DNA of 35,863 nt from an uncultured Lachnospiraceae bacterium (GCA_946628415.1 CAMOWK010000020.1:1-35863), one strand, 5' to 3'; numbered from the stretch's first letter, positions 25,361-35,176 are shown. Notes: generated from the letters alone by a model not told the origin. Numbers and translations: made by a program.

Positions 25361-28300
25361 ATGAGAGAGTTAGGACCTGATGAAGATATCATTGAAGTTG
25401 ACCACGACTTCGTTGAAGTTGATATCAAAAATGATAAGCAAATCGATAACAAGGTTAATAAAGAAGAAATAGATGATGATTTTGTGGATATTGATAAAGA
25501 GCTGCTTGAGAAATCCGGCATCAGTATAGGGCTGGGCGGGGAACTTATCGTTGAAGAAAAGTATGCCAACGGTAAATTCATAACTGACTACGTCTGGATG
25601 TGTATTAAACAGCTCGGTGTCTCCTATGCAGATAACAGAAGTAAGAATAAGCTTCCTCTTTTTGAGGTTACGGATACGCGAAATAATCTTATTTCTATGC
25701 TGAACGGTAGAATGAATGATCTTTACGATAAGGGAAGAAAAAATTCTATCGAGTTTTTGGAGTGCGATTTCCTTAAAAGAGCAGCGGCAAATGGATGGAC
25801 TCCGTCAGATATGGAAATGCTCTCATCATTATTTGAAGGCATTTATACTTATGCTTCGGATGATGAAAAAAAGAAAGGAATCGAACTCCTAAGAAAGATT
25901 GAAAAGACTGTTCTACACGATATGCCGGCTCGACTTGGTATTCTTACCGATATAGCCGGATATGCGAATTCCTTTGAAGCAGGAGAAAAGATGAGAGAAG
26001 AACTAAATCCTCTTATCAATGATTCACTTTCTGTAGGTATACTTCCGACTGAATATGCAAGTGATGAAAATTATGCTGCCTTTTTCAAGAAAAATGGATT
26101 TCTTAATCCTAATCAGATGATGGGCAAGGGTGCTCCTTCTGAAAACTTTCTTGATCTTGTTAACAACGCAACACTCTACAGCACCCTTTCTCCCACTAGA
26201 AAACAGGAAATCAGAAGAAAAAAAGATTATGTTATGGCTAAGATGACTGATGAGGAGATGAATCGTTTCACGAGACATTCAGGTCATAAGCATAATAACA
26301 TTAAGAAGAGTACCAGACGTGCAATCAAGGAAGTCTTCGGTGAAGAAGTATATGATGACATAGATGAAATGCATCGTGGAACAGCTGAAGAAAGAAGAGT
26401 CACAATTCACCATTCCCTGGGTAATAAATACATGGAGAAGGGTGAAGAGGTTCTTGAGATAGATTTTGCCGGATCGGGCTTCAGAGAAGCAAGACGTGAG
26501 TATAATGGATTTCATGGAAAAACTTTCAGCGATGGGACTAAGAGTACGGATGATTCGATTTTAAGACAGTTTGGAGAAAGAGTTAATAAACCGAACAGTA
26601 CTAAGAAGTATAAGCATATTCGTAAGAAAAAAACACCTGTTCAAACAAAGGACGGCAAAACTATGATCAAGCAGAGATATAGTATTGCAGGCCCTACACC
26701 GGATCTTTGGCTTAAGCCGGGTGCATTTAACTGGGGTGAATACAGTATCGAGAATACGAGAGTATATGGAAAGAATTTTGTAGCACAGTTTCTTACTCCT
26801 ATATTTAACAAATGCATAAGTGAGGGAAGAGTTCCTGATGATATCCACATTAATCTCACCGGACACAGCCGTGGCGCTGTATCTGCCGGTGAAAGCGTCA
26901 AGCTCATGCGTCAGTGGGTAGAGGAGTTTGAGAATACTCATCTGGGCGCAGAAGGATTTGGTGATAAAGTAAAGTTCAATCTGATTCTCCGCGATCCGGT
27001 CCCCGGAATCTTTACCAAGTGGTTCCATGGCAGTATTGATCTAAGAAATGTACCGAATCTTAATACTACACTTTTCTGCTCTATGGCTCAGGAACATACC
27101 AATATGGCATTCCCGCTTCAGAATGTAAGAGGTGCTAAGAGAATAATCATTGGAACGACTGAACATGGAATGGAGCTCGGTAGTACAGATTCTTCTCAGG
27201 TTCTTGAAAAAGGTGACGGCAAGGCGCATCTTGCAGGATTCTATGATTCGGAAACCGGAGAATATTTCCGAGGGAGTGGACTTACTGAGATTCCTGACGG
27301 CGTATATATTGCAGATGATAACTATAATCTCATAAGAGTTACAAGCTATAGCCAGCTTGGAAAGGTTATAGATTCTGTTTATGCCGGAAAGTCTAAGCAG
27401 GGAAGAGTAGATGTGATTCACAACATGGTTAGGAACTGGTTCCTTGACAATGAGCTCCAGATGAGCTTCGTGGATGAGGATGCGCTTGAAAAGGCGACAG
27501 AAAATAACAGAGAAGTTCAGGATAAAATACTTAATTCTGATAATAAGCGACTTAAAGAACTTCAGGCAATAATAAGAGAGACAAAGCAGCTTCGAGATGA
27601 TGATACAATTTCAAATGAATTAAAAATAAAGCAGAATGAAAAAATCATAAAAGCCTGCAGAGCTTACATGAAGAAAACAAAGATTCCTGCAACAAAAAAG
27701 GACAGCGTCTACAGAATGAATCTCGTCAGTGATCTTATTTCATTCACTATGAGAGAGAATAATCATTTTAAGGCTGAGACCAGCAAAAAACTTGGCAAAA
27801 AGAATGAAATAGATGAAAAGATGAGGAAGCAGAAGAAACGACTTGAAGAAAAGCCGGGTGCTCTTGACAGGAAGCTTGAAAATGAAAGCAACCGATTTGC
27901 TAGGGACTCAAAAATTCTTGAGTATATAAATGACACGGTAAGTTACTGTACCAAGACAGTTGATGCCCTTGCTGAAACACGTAAAAATGCATGGTTCACA
28001 AGCGCAGAGTATATTAATTTCCTTGATAAGATTAAAGAAGGAAAGACTCTGGGAGAACATACCACAGTAAATGAATTTAAGAAGTATCTTAAGGAACTTG
28101 AACATGTTTCGGCTGAATATGAAAAGTGGCATGACTCTGGCTTTGGGCCTCTTACTGAGGATGGTAAGACCAGACGTGATATTTCTAAGGAATTTAAAAA
28201 ATATGGTCAGGAGATAAGTAAATGCGTAATTTCCAGATCCATGTATATGCCTGATAAGGATAAGCCTATAAAGGAAGTATTAGAAGAAAGAAAAGAAAAA

Positions 28301-28450
28301 ATAAGAACCCTTCTTGATAAAGGCGCCAAATTCCTTGATAAGGAAGAAAGAAATAAAAATCTTATTCAGGATTACGGTTGGACTGACATTTCAAGACCTA
28401 AGGATTATTCTAAGAAGAACAAAACTGAAGTAAGAAAGATTTTGAAATAG
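25361..28450 (+). CDS. 1029-residue protein with lipase-like GHSRG motif, possible effector
   Basis: No signal peptide or membrane helix. An acidic N-terminus (first 55 residues, Asp/Glu/Ile-rich) precedes a helical part to about residue 440. Residues about 440-620 resemble an alpha/beta hydrolase core: a strand into INLTGHSRGAVSAG, where GHSRG (501-505, Ser503) fits the nucleophile elbow; LILRDPVPG gives a candidate acid Asp545; and GTTEHG gives a candidate His602 (His579 is an alternative). This order resembles the DUF2235/Tle-type lipase effectors, which have G-x-SRGA and D-x-V-like motifs. The C-terminal 330 residues are charged and helical, likely coiled coils. The ATG has AGGAG 9 nt upstream. 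I infer a hydrolase or effector; substrate and secretion route are unknown. A chance motif is possible. Confidence 0.75.
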   Translation: MRELGPDEDIIEVDHDFVEVDIKNDKQIDNKVNKEEIDDDFVDIDKELLEKSGISIGLGGELIVEEKYANGKFITDYVWMCIKQLGVSYADNRSKNKLPLFEVTDTRNNLISMLNGRMNDLYDKGRKNSIEFLECDFLKRAAANGWTPSDMEMLSSLFEGIYTYASDDEKKKGIELLRKIEKTVLHDMPARLGILTDIAGYANSFEAGEKMREELNPLINDSLSVGILPTEYASDENYAAFFKKNGFLNPNQMMGKGAPSENFLDLVNNATLYSTLSPTRKQEIRRKKDYVMAKMTDEEMNRFTRHSGHKHNNIKKSTRRAIKEVFGEEVYDDIDEMHRGTAEERRVTIHHSLGNKYMEKGEEVLEIDFAGSGFREARREYNGFHGKTFSDGTKSTDDSILRQFGERVNKPNSTKKYKHIRKKKTPVQTKDGKTMIKQRYSIAGPTPDLWLKPGAFNWGEYSIENTRVYGKNFVAQFLTPIFNKCISEGRVPDDIHINLTGHSRGAVSAGESVKLMRQWVEEFENTHLGAEGFGDKVKFNLILRDPVPGIFTKWFHGSIDLRNVPNLNTTLFCSMAQEHTNMAFPLQNVRGAKRIIIGTTEHGMELGSTDSSQVLEKGDGKAHLAGFYDSETGEYFRGSGLTEIPDGVYIADDNYNLIRVTSYSQLGKVIDSVYAGKSKQGRVDVIHNMVRNWFLDNELQMSFVDEDALEKATENNREVQDKILNSDNKRLKELQAIIRETKQLRDDDTISNELKIKQNEKIIKACRAYMKKTKIPATKKDSVYRMNLVSDLISFTMRENNHFKAETSKKLGKKNEIDEKMRKQKKRLEEKPGALDRKLENESNRFARDSKILEYINDTVSYCTKTVDALAETRKNAWFTSAEYINFLDKIKEGKTLGEHTTVNEFKKYLKELEHVSAEYEKWHDSGFGPLTEDGKTRRDISKEFKKYGQEISKCVISRSMYMPDKDKPIKEVLEERKEKIRTLLDKGAKFLDKEERNKNLIQDYGWTDISRPKDYSKKNKTEVRKILK

Positions 28451-28577
28451 TTGATCATTATTTAAAAATAGGAAAAATAGGATAGATAATAAACCGGAAA
28501 TATCGTATAATAAGAAATGGATTCTATTGAATGGTTTATGCACATGGATTTTATTCTTATTGATAAGGAGAAGAGTT

Positions 28578-28877
28578 ATGCTTAATGTAAAAAAAGTGGT
28601 TGATAATGACAAGGCAGTTTTCACTCTTGAAGGAAGACTCGATACTGTTACAGCACCGGACCTTGAAGCTGAAGTAAATGAATCAATTTCAGGACTCACA
28701 GATCTTGTTTTTGATTGCGCTGATCTGGAGTACATTTCATCTGCAGGGCTTCGTGTTCTTCTTTCTGCTCAGAAGGTAATGATGAAACAGGGTGAGATGA
28801 AACTTATTAATGTTAATGAAATTGTTATGGAGATACTTGATGTGACTGGTTTTTCAGATATTATTACCGTTGAATAG
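28578..28877 (+). CDS. STAS-domain anti-sigma factor antagonist (RsbV/SpoIIAA-like)
   Basis: 99 residues from the ATG at 28578, preceded by AAGGAGAAG. A single STAS domain: GRLDTVTAPDLE, then LVFDCADLEYISSAGLRVLL, where Ser54 or Ser55 is the usual phosphorylation site. Such proteins bind the partner anti-sigma kinase when unphosphorylated and release sigma factor. The kinase is the next gene, 14 nt away. No sigma factor or phosphatase gene is adjacent, so the target is unknown. A TATAAT at 28506-28511 may be a -10 box, without a clear -35. Confidence 0.9.
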   Translation: MLNVKKVVDNDKAVFTLEGRLDTVTAPDLEAEVNESISGLTDLVFDCADLEYISSAGLRVLLSAQKVMMKQGEMKLINVNEIVMEILDVTGFSDIITVE

Positions 28878-28891
28878 ATGGGGAGGCAGAC

Positions 28892-29302
28892 TTGAAAGAG
28901 TTAAATATTGAGGCAAAAGTTGAAAACATACCGGAAGTTACTGAATTTATAGATGCGAGGCTTGATGAAATCGGATGCCCGACTAAAATCAAGATGCAGA
29001 TGAATATTGCAATAGATGAGCTTTTTGGAAATATTGCAAGATATGCATATAATCCTGAGGTAGGACCGGCAACAGTAAGAGTTGAGGTTGAAGATGAGCC
29101 TACAGCTGTAGTTGTGACCTTCCTTGATCACGGCAAGCCATACGATCCATTTTCACGTGAAGATCCTGATGTTACACTTTCTGCTGATGAGCGTTCCATA
29201 GGAGGTCTGGGATTCTTTATGGTTAAAAAGCTTATGGATGACGTTAAGTATGAATATAAAAACGGGCAGAATATACTTTCGGTTAAGAAGAATATAAACT
29301 AG
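28892..29302 (+). CDS. RsbW-like anti-sigma factor Ser kinase (HATPase)
   Basis: 136 residues, start TTG 28892 with GGGAGG 6 nt upstream. The GHKL/HATPase_c_2 domain has an N box (IAIDELFGNIARYAY), a FLDHGKPYDP motif (G1-like, Asp present) and GGLGFFMVKKL as the G2 region. This type phosphorylates its antagonist Ser on the STAS partner encoded just upstream. The pair is cytoplasmic and probably switches a sigma factor or another target by partner exchange. There is no sigma factor gene next to it. Confidence 0.9.
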   Translation: MKELNIEAKVENIPEVTEFIDARLDEIGCPTKIKMQMNIAIDELFGNIARYAYNPEVGPATVRVEVEDEPTAVVVTFLDHGKPYDPFSREDPDVTLSADERSIGGLGFFMVKKLMDDVKYEYKNGQNILSVKKNIN

Positions 29303-29325
29303 CATTCATTTGTGAGGTGGACGCA

Positions 29326-29877
29326 TTGTCTAGAACTATTGAAACAGAGAGACTTATAATTTACACCCCTGATGTCAGTCTGACAGAAGGGGTTCTTTCA
29401 TATTATAAACGTAATAAAGAGTATTTCGAAAACTATGAACCGACTTTTCCGGATGTGTACTATACGTATGATTATCAGTATTCCGAAAGGGAAAGAGAAG
29501 TAAAGAATATGGAAAACGGTTCATGTGCATACTATTATTATGCACTGAAAGAGGAACCTGATGTAATTATCGGATCTATAAGCTATATAAGATTTAGACG
29601 TGAGCCTTATGCCAGTGTTATATTCGGTTATGACCAGGATGAAATGACTCAGGGAAAGGGATACTGCACAGAGGCCTGCCGGGCTTCCATGGAAGATGTT
29701 TTCGAGCATTTTCATGTGCATCGTATAGAATCCAGAGTTCTTACAAATAATCACAAATCCATAAATCTTCTTAAGAGACTTGGATTCGGGTTTGAGGGTA
29801 TAGAGAAATCCAGTATACTTATCAATGGTAAATTCAGGGATCATCACAGATATTCCTATATAAATGAAGATTATTAA
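29326..29877 (+). CDS. GNAT-family N-acetyltransferase (RimJ/RimL-like)
   Basis: 183 residues from TTG 29326, chosen because GAGGTGG (29314-29320) is 5 nt before it; a GTG at 29317 sits inside that site. The protein begins SRTIETERLII, typical of RimJ/RimL-type GNATs, with the central YDQDEMTQGKGYCTEA motif (acetyl-CoA pyrophosphate loop, Q/R-x-x-G-x-G/A form) and the C-terminal NNHKSINLLKRLGFGFEG motif. It transfers an acetyl group to an amine; the substrate is unknown. It ends 8 bp before the S10 promoter region. Confidence 0.85.
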   Translation: MSRTIETERLIIYTPDVSLTEGVLSYYKRNKEYFENYEPTFPDVYYTYDYQYSEREREVKNMENGSCAYYYYALKEEPDVIIGSISYIRFRREPYASVIFGYDQDEMTQGKGYCTEACRASMEDVFEHFHVHRIESRVLTNNHKSINLLKRLGFGFEGIEKSSILINGKFRDHHRYSYINEDY

Positions 29878-29885
29878 AAAAATGC

Positions 29886-29914
29886 TTGCATTATAAATAT
29901 TATTGCTATATAAT
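29886..29914 (+). promoter_or_regulatory. Sigma-A-type promoter of the S10 operon
   Basis: TTGCAT -35 (29886-29891) and perfect TATAAT -10 (29909-29914) with a 17-nt spacer. The expected start is near 29921, giving a leader of about 240 nt before rpsJ. Confidence 0.8.
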
Positions 29915-29915
29915 G

Positions 29916-30105
29916 GCTCTTGCTGTGACACTTAGATAGCTGTGAAGCGGAGGTTGCTGCACAAGTTGCAGGTTAATTTCGTGGAGCGAATGTCAAGTTC
30001 AGAGAAACTGGCGACCAAGTCACTGATACAATTTATACTATCTGGCAAGAGTCAGAGATGACGTGTGAAATGTACTATGTAACAAAATAGGACACACACG
30101 GGGAA
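29916..30105 (+). ncRNA. Structured leader of the S10 operon (candidate autoregulatory element)
   Basis: Long-range pairs CTCTTGC (29917-29923) with GCAAGAG (30045-30051) and AGATAG (29934-29939) with CTATCT (30038-30043) close a region of about 130 nt. Inside are CTGCA-CAAGT-TGCAG (29957-29971), a TTCG/CGAA hairpin and a GTC-AGTT/AACT-GAC hairpin near 29992-30015. Ribosomal protein operon leaders commonly bind a product of the operon (L4 or S10 elsewhere) to control it. Which protein acts here, and the exact family, I cannot say. The first pairs overlap the presumed transcription start, so the true 5' end needs checking. Confidence 0.55.
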
Positions 30106-30163
30106 GTTGTTCAGTCACCACTTGTTCGTAACAAAGAAAAACGAAAAGGAGGCGGCTTTTTTT

Positions 30164-30475
30164 ATGGCTAGTCAAGTAATGAGAATCACATTAAAGGCGT
30201 ATGATCACAAACTTATCGATCAGGCAGCAAAGCAGATTGTTGATGCTGTTAAGGAGACAGGCGCAAAGGTAAGCGGTCCTGTACCGATGCCTACAAAGGT
30301 TGAGAAGATTACAATTCTTCGTGCAGTTCATAAGTATAAGGACTCAAGAGAGCAGTTCGAGCAGAGAACTCACAAGAGACTTATCGATATCATTGCTCCG
30401 AACCAGAAGACAGTTGATGTTCTTCGTAAGATGGATATCTCTGCCGGAGTTTATATCGACATGAAGGTTAAGTAA
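30164..30475 (+). CDS. rpsJ: 30S ribosomal protein S10
   Basis: 103 residues, the usual S10 size. It begins [15 protein letters not shown] and has the central [19 protein letters not shown] and [15 protein letters not shown] motifs. ATG 30164 is chosen over an upstream start in frame at 30107, because AAAAGGAGG lies 11 nt before it. It is the first gene of the operon and sits at the 3' end of the structured leader. S10 binds the head of the small subunit and serves as NusE in antitermination. Confidence 0.97.
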   Translation: MASQVMRITLKAYDHKLIDQAAKQIVDAVKETGAKVSGPVPMPTKVEKITILRAVHKYKDSREQFEQRTHKRLIDIIAPNQKTVDVLRKMDISAGVYIDMKVK

Positions 30476-30568
30476 ATAACAGTAGAACCTAATGCTTCTT
30501 ATTATAAGGAAGCAATTTAGTATGATTGCATTTGCAATCCGCTGTGAATTAATTAGGAGGAAACAAAG

Positions 30569-31255
30569 ATGAAGAAAGCAATACTTGCAGAAAAGCTTGG
30601 AATGACTCAGGTCTTCACAGAAGACGGATCACTCGTTCCTGTAACTGTTCTTAAAGCAGGACCATGTACAGTTCTTCAGGTTAAGACAGAAGAGAGCGAT
30701 GGATACGAGGCAATTCAGGTAGGTTTTGAAGAGAAGAAGGAAAAGGTAACAGCTAAAGACGGTTCCGGTAAGAAAGTCGTTAGACTTCCACACGGTGCTA
30801 CAAAGGCTGAGGTTGGACATGCTAAGAAAGCAGGTACAACACCTAAGAAGTTCATAAAGGAATTCAGAGTTGATAACGTAGCTGATTACACAGCAGGCGA
30901 GTCAGTTATCACGGCAGATATCTTTGCTGCAGGTGATAAGGTTGATGTTACTGCAAAGTCAAAGGGTAAAGGTTATGCAGGCGGTATCAAGAGATATGGT
31001 CTTCACTCAGGTCCTTCAGGACATGGTTCAAAATACCATCGTCATGCAGGTTCAAACGGTTCAGCAACAACACCTGGTCGTGTTATGAAAGGTAAGAAGA
31101 TGCCGGGTCATGCAGGTGATGTTCAGATAACTGTTCAGAATCTTGAGGTAGTTAGAGTAGATGCAGAGAATGACGTAATCCTTGTTAAGGGTGCCGTACC
31201 GGGACCAAAGAAGGCTGTAGTTGTTATCCGCGAATCAGTTAAGTCTTATAACTAA
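30569..31255 (+). CDS. rplC: 50S ribosomal protein L3
   Basis: 228 residues. It starts [16 protein letters not shown], with the typical [14 protein letters not shown] region and the [19 protein letters not shown] motif. TTAGGAGG precedes the ATG. L3 binds domain VI of 23S rRNA near the peptidyl transferase. Before it, 93 nt hold two small hairpins (30493-30514 and 30524-30539) without T tracts. Confidence 0.97.
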   Translation: MKKAILAEKLGMTQVFTEDGSLVPVTVLKAGPCTVLQVKTEESDGYEAIQVGFEEKKEKVTAKDGSGKKVVRLPHGATKAEVGHAKKAGTTPKKFIKEFRVDNVADYTAGESVITADIFAAGDKVDVTAKSKGKGYAGGIKRYGLHSGPSGHGSKYHRHAGSNGSATTPGRVMKGKKMPGHAGDVQITVQNLEVVRVDAENDVILVKGAVPGPKKAVVVIRESVKSYN

Positions 31256-31280
31256 ACCTTTATGAAAGGAGGAACTAACA

Positions 31281-31901
31281 GTGGCAACAGTAGCAGTTTA
31301 CAATACTGAAGGTAAGGAAGTTGAAAAGCTTGAGATTTCCGATAACATCTTCGGTGTAGAGATAAATGAAAACTTAATTCATAAGGCAGTCGTTGCATTT
31401 CTTGCAAACAGACGCCAGGGCACACAGAGCGCACTTACCCGTTCAGAGGTAAGAGGTGGCGGACGTAAGCCATGGAGACAGAAGGGAACAGGTCATGCAA
31501 GACAGGGTTCAATCCGTGCTCCACAGTGGACAGGCGGTGGCGTTGTATTCGCACCAAAGCCAAGAGATTATTCCAAGAAGTTAAACAAGAGAGAAAGACA
31601 GATAGCTCTTTTCTCAGCGCTTACTTCAAAGGTAAATGACGAGAAGTTCGTTGTTGTTGATGAGATCAGCTTCGACGCACCTAAGACAAAGACAGCAGTT
31701 ACAATGCTAGATAAGCTTGGTGCTGATAAGGCTCTTATCATTACAAAGGATAAGAATGAGAATCTTGTTCTTTCAGCAAGAAACATTCCAGGTGTTGATA
31801 CAGCAATCAGCACATCAATCAGTGTATATGACATCCTTAACCATGACTCACTTGTTATAACAAAGGATGCTGTAAAGGCAATAGAGGAGGTGTACGCATA
31901 A
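31281..31901 (+). CDS. rplD: 50S ribosomal protein L4
   Basis: 206 residues starting at GTG 31281 after AAAGGAGGAAC. The conserved loop [24 protein letters not shown] is present. L4 binds 23S rRNA and lines the exit tunnel; in other bacteria it also represses this operon. It shares its last base with the L23 start (ATAATG). Confidence 0.97.
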   Translation: MATVAVYNTEGKEVEKLEISDNIFGVEINENLIHKAVVAFLANRRQGTQSALTRSEVRGGGRKPWRQKGTGHARQGSIRAPQWTGGGVVFAPKPRDYSKKLNKRERQIALFSALTSKVNDEKFVVVDEISFDAPKTKTAVTMLDKLGADKALIITKDKNENLVLSARNIPGVDTAISTSISVYDILNHDSLVITKDAVKAIEEVYA

Positions 31902-32200
31902 TGGCAGATATCAAGTATTATGACGTTATCTTAAAACCGGTTCTCACAGAGAAGAGTATGAATCTCATGGCTGAGAAGAAGTACACATTTTTAGTACACC
32001 CGGATGCTACAAAGAACCAGGTTAAGGAAGCTGTTGAGAAGATGTTCGAAGGAACAAAGGTTGCTTCAGTTAATACAGCTAACTATGATGGTAAGCTCAA
32101 GAGACGTGGCCGTACAGAGGGAAGAACCTCCAAGTATAAGAAGGCATACGTAACACTTACAGCTGAAAGCGCAGATATCGAGCTTTTTGAAGGACTGTAA
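31901..32200 (+). CDS. rplW: 50S ribosomal protein L23
   Basis: 99 residues, with [26 protein letters not shown] and a basic [20 protein letters not shown] loop. Overlap with rplD by one base and AGGAGGTG upstream support the start. L23 forms the docking site at the tunnel exit for trigger factor and SRP. Confidence 0.97.
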   Translation: MADIKYYDVILKPVLTEKSMNLMAEKKYTFLVHPDATKNQVKEAVEKMFEGTKVASVNTANYDGKLKRRGRTEGRTSKYKKAYVTLTAESADIELFEGL

Positions 32201-32235
32201 GATAGTATTTAGAGATTAAATCGCTAAAAGATATT

Positions 32236-32274
32236 GGCAGAGTGATACCTGCGGTATTATCACCTGAATCTGCC
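32236..32274 (+). promoter_or_regulatory. Intra-operon hairpin between rplW and rplB
   Basis: GGCAGA (32236-32241) pairs with TCTGCC (32269-32274), and GTGATACC (32242-32249) pairs with GGTATTATCAC (32253-32263) with a two-base bulge. No T tract follows. It may be an RNA processing, stability or attenuation site within the operon. Confidence 0.5.
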
Positions 32275-32309
32275 AGATAAAGCTAAAGGATTTTGAAAGG
32301 AGAAAGAAA

Positions 32310-33152
32310 ATGGGAATTAAGACATATACCCCATATACACCTTCTAGAAGGAATATGACAGGTCTTGACTTTGATGTAATTACAACAAAGACTCCTGAGA
32401 AGTCACTCCTTGCACCTAAGAAGAAGAATGCAGGAAGAAACAATCAGGGCAAGATCACAGTAAGACACCATGGTGGTGGAAACAGACAGAAATACAGAGT
32501 CATTGATTTCAAGAGAAATAAAGACGGAATACCTGCAAAGGTAGCTACAATCGAGTATGATCCAAACAGAACTGCAAACATTGCACTTCTTGTTTACGCA
32601 GATGGTGAGAAGAGATACATCATCGCACCTGCAGGACTTAAGGTTGGTGATTCACTCATGAGTGGTCCTGATGCAGATATCAAGGTTGGAAATGCACTTC
32701 CGCTCAGTGCTATTCCGGTAGGTACTGAAGTTCACAATATCGAGCTTGTACCTGGTAAGGGTGGACAGCTTGTTCGTTCAGCCGGAAACACAGCACAGCT
32801 TATGGCTAAAGAAGGTAAGTATGCTACACTTCGTCTTCCTTCAGGAGAAATGAGAATGGTTCCTGTTGAGGCTAGAGCAACAGTAGGAACTGTTGGTAAC
32901 ATTGAACATGGTCTTGTAAACATAGGTAAGGCAGGACGTAAGCGTCACATGGGTGTCCGCCCAACAGTACGTGGTTCTGTTATGAACCCTAACGACCATC
33001 CACACGGTGGTGGTGAAGGTAGAGCACCTATCGGACGTAGCGGTCCTTCAACTCCTTGGGGCAAGCCGGCGCTTGGTCTTAAGACTAGAAAGAAGAATGC
33101 TAAGTCTAACAAGTACATTGTAAGAACAAGATCAGGAAAGAATGTTAAGTAA
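32310..33152 (+). CDS. rplB: 50S ribosomal protein L2
   Basis: 280 residues. It begins [17 protein letters not shown], contains [20 protein letters not shown] and the [18 protein letters not shown] motif needed for peptidyl transferase activity. AAAGGAG precedes the ATG. A spacer of 109 nt with a hairpin separates it from rplW. Confidence 0.97.
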   Translation: MGIKTYTPYTPSRRNMTGLDFDVITTKTPEKSLLAPKKKNAGRNNQGKITVRHHGGGNRQKYRVIDFKRNKDGIPAKVATIEYDPNRTANIALLVYADGEKRYIIAPAGLKVGDSLMSGPDADIKVGNALPLSAIPVGTEVHNIELVPGKGGQLVRSAGNTAQLMAKEGKYATLRLPSGEMRMVPVEARATVGTVGNIEHGLVNIGKAGRKRHMGVRPTVRGSVMNPNDHPHGGGEGRAPIGRSGPSTPWGKPALGLKTRKKNAKSNKYIVRTRSGKNVK

Positions 33153-33164
33153 GGAGGAAAAGTC

Positions 33165-33437
33165 ATGGCACGTTCACTTAAAAAAGGACCTTTCGCAGAT
33201 GAAAGCTTATTGAAGAAGATTGACGAACTTAATAAAAAAGAAGCTCATGAGGTCGTAAAGACTTGGTCACGTCGTTCAACGATTTTCCCTTCATTTGTTG
33301 GTCATACTATTGCAGTTTATGATGGTAGAAAACATGTACCTGTATATGTTACAGAAGATATGGTTGGTCACAAGCTCGGTGAGTTTGTTGCAACCAGAAC
33401 ATACAGAGGTCATGGTAAGGACGAAAAGAAGAAGTAA
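33165..33437 (+). CDS. rpsS: 30S ribosomal protein S19
   Basis: 90 residues. It begins [19 protein letters not shown] and contains [29 protein letters not shown] is upstream. S19 is in the small-subunit head with S13. Confidence 0.97.
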   Translation: MARSLKKGPFADESLLKKIDELNKKEAHEVVKTWSRRSTIFPSFVGHTIAVYDGRKHVPVYVTEDMVGHKLGEFVATRTYRGHGKDEKKK

Positions 33438-33456
33438 TTAAGGGAGGAATATCGAC

Positions 33457-33843
33457 ATGGCTAAGGGACATAGATCTCAAATCATAAGACAGAGAAATGA
33501 AGAAAAAGATACAAGACCTAGGGCTACTGTTTCTTTCGCAAGAGTTTCAGTTACCAAAGCTTGTTTCGTACTGGATGCCATAAGAGGCAAGGATGTCCAG
33601 ACAGCACTCGGAATCCTTCAGTATAACAATAGATATGCTTCTAGCGTTATATATAAACTGCTCAAGTCAGCAGTTGCTAATGCCGAGAACAATAACGGCA
33701 TGAAGATGGAAGATCTCTATGTAGCAGAGTGCTTTGCTAACAAGGGACCTACTATGAAGAGGATACATCCAAGAGCACAGGGTAGAGCTTATAGGATCGA
33801 GAAGAGAACAAGCCACATTACAGTTGTGCTTGACGAGAGATAG
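33457..33843 (+). CDS. rplV: 50S ribosomal protein L22
   Basis: 128 residues with [25 protein letters not shown] and the C-terminal beta-hairpin [27 protein letters not shown] upstream. L22 lies in the exit tunnel and is the site of some macrolide resistance changes. Confidence 0.97.
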   Translation: MAKGHRSQIIRQRNEEKDTRPRATVSFARVSVTKACFVLDAIRGKDVQTALGILQYNNRYASSVIYKLLKSAVANAENNNGMKMEDLYVAECFANKGPTMKRIHPRAQGRAYRIEKRTSHITVVLDER

Positions 33844-33856
33844 GAGGAAATGCTGC

Positions 33857-34522
33857 ATGGGACAGAAAGTTAATCCACATGGTTTAAGAGTCGGAATCAT
33901 TAAGGATTGGGATTCAAAGTGGTATGCTGATACAAGAAACGATGAATTCGCAAACAACCTTGTTGAAGACCACAACATCAGAAAGTTCCTCAAGAAAGAG
34001 CTTTATGATGCAAATATATCAAAGATAGACATTGAAAGAACCAGAGACCGTGTTAAGGTTTCCGTATACACTGCTAAGCCTGGTGTAGTAATCGGAAAAG
34101 GCGGTTCAGGAATCGAGAAGGTTAAAGCTAAAGTTCAGAAGCTTACATCAAAGAAGCTTATAATCGATATCAAAGAGATTAAGAAGCCTGATCTTGATGC
34201 ACAGCTTGTTGCTGAAAACATAGCTAAGCAGCTTGAAGAGAGAGTTTCATTCAGACGTGCAATGAAATCTTGCATGGGAAGAACTATGAAAGCCGGAGCA
34301 CTTGGTATCAAGGCAGCTTGTTCAGGACGTCTTGGTGGTGCTGATATGGCAAGAACAGAGTTCTACAGCGAGGGTACAATTCCTCTTCAGACACTTCGTG
34401 CAGACATTGATTATGGATTTGCTGAGGCAAATACAACATATGGTAAGGTTGGTGTTAAAACATGGATCTACCATGGTGAAGTACTTCCTACTAAGGGAAA
34501 TGTAGAAGGGAGCGATAAATAA
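33857..34522 (+). CDS. rpsC: 30S ribosomal protein S3
   Basis: 221 residues from ATG 33857, after TAGGAGGAAATGCTGC; an in-frame start at 33824 lies inside rplV. It begins [18 protein letters not shown] and has a KH domain with [17 protein letters not shown]3 is at the mRNA entry site. Confidence 0.97.
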   Translation: MGQKVNPHGLRVGIIKDWDSKWYADTRNDEFANNLVEDHNIRKFLKKELYDANISKIDIERTRDRVKVSVYTAKPGVVIGKGGSGIEKVKAKVQKLTSKKLIIDIKEIKKPDLDAQLVAENIAKQLEERVSFRRAMKSCMGRTMKAGALGIKAACSGRLGGADMARTEFYSEGTIPLQTLRADIDYGFAEANTTYGKVGVKTWIYHGEVLPTKGNVEGSDK

Positions 34523-34524
34523 TT

Positions 34525-34962
34525 ATGTTAATGCCAAAGAGAGTAAAACATCGTAAGCAGTTTAGAGGCTCCATGAAAGGTAAGGCACTGCGCGGCAACA
34601 AGATTACTCATGGTGAGTACGGTATCGTTGCAATGGAACCTGCATGGATCAAGTCCAATCAGATAGAGGCAGCCAGAGTTGCCATCAACCGTTATCTCAG
34701 ACGTGAAGGTAAAGTTTGGATCAAGATATTCCCAGACAAGCCTGTTACAGCTCAGCCTGCTGAAACTCGAATGGGTTCAGGTAAAGGTTCACTTGAGTAC
34801 TGGGTAGCAGTTGTTAAGCCGGGAAGAGTACTATTTGAAGTAGGTAACGTATCTGAAGAGAAGGCCAGAGAGGCACTTCGTCTTGCTACATACAAACTTC
34901 CTATCAAGTGCAAGATAGTTTCAAAAGCAGATTTAGAAGGAGGTAGCAGCAGTGAAAACTAA
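34525..34962 (+). CDS. rplP: 50S ribosomal protein L16
   Basis: 145 residues; begins [15 protein letters not shown] (the second Met at 34531 matches the usual L16 start and may be the real one). The [22 protein letters not shown] motif is typical. AAGGGAG upstream. L16 is at the A-site side of the large subunit. Confidence 0.97.
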   Translation: MLMPKRVKHRKQFRGSMKGKALRGNKITHGEYGIVAMEPAWIKSNQIEAARVAINRYLRREGKVWIKIFPDKPVTAQPAETRMGSGKGSLEYWVAVVKPGRVLFEVGNVSEEKAREALRLATYKLPIKCKIVSKADLEGGSSSEN

Positions 34963-35155
34963 GGATTACATGGCAGAGTTAAATGGAAAAACTGTTGATG
35001 AGTTAAATGCTGACTTAGTAGCTGCTAAGAAGGAACTCTTCAATTTAAGATTCCAGAATGCTACTAACCAGCTTGAGAATACAAGCAGAATCAAAGAAGT
35101 TAAAAAGAATATTGCCAGAATTCAGACAGTCATGGCTGTAAAGGCTAAAGCATAA
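34952..35155 (+). CDS. rpmC: 50S ribosomal protein L29
   Basis: 67 residues from GTG 34952, with AAGGAGGTAGC upstream, overlapping rplP by 11 nt (translational coupling). [27 protein letters not shown] and [15 protein letters not shown] match L29. Confidence 0.95.
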   Translation: MKTKDYMAELNGKTVDELNADLVAAKKELFNLRFQNATNQLENTSRIKEVKKNIARIQTVMAVKAKA

Positions 35156-35176
35156 TTATCGAAAGGAGAAGAAGCA

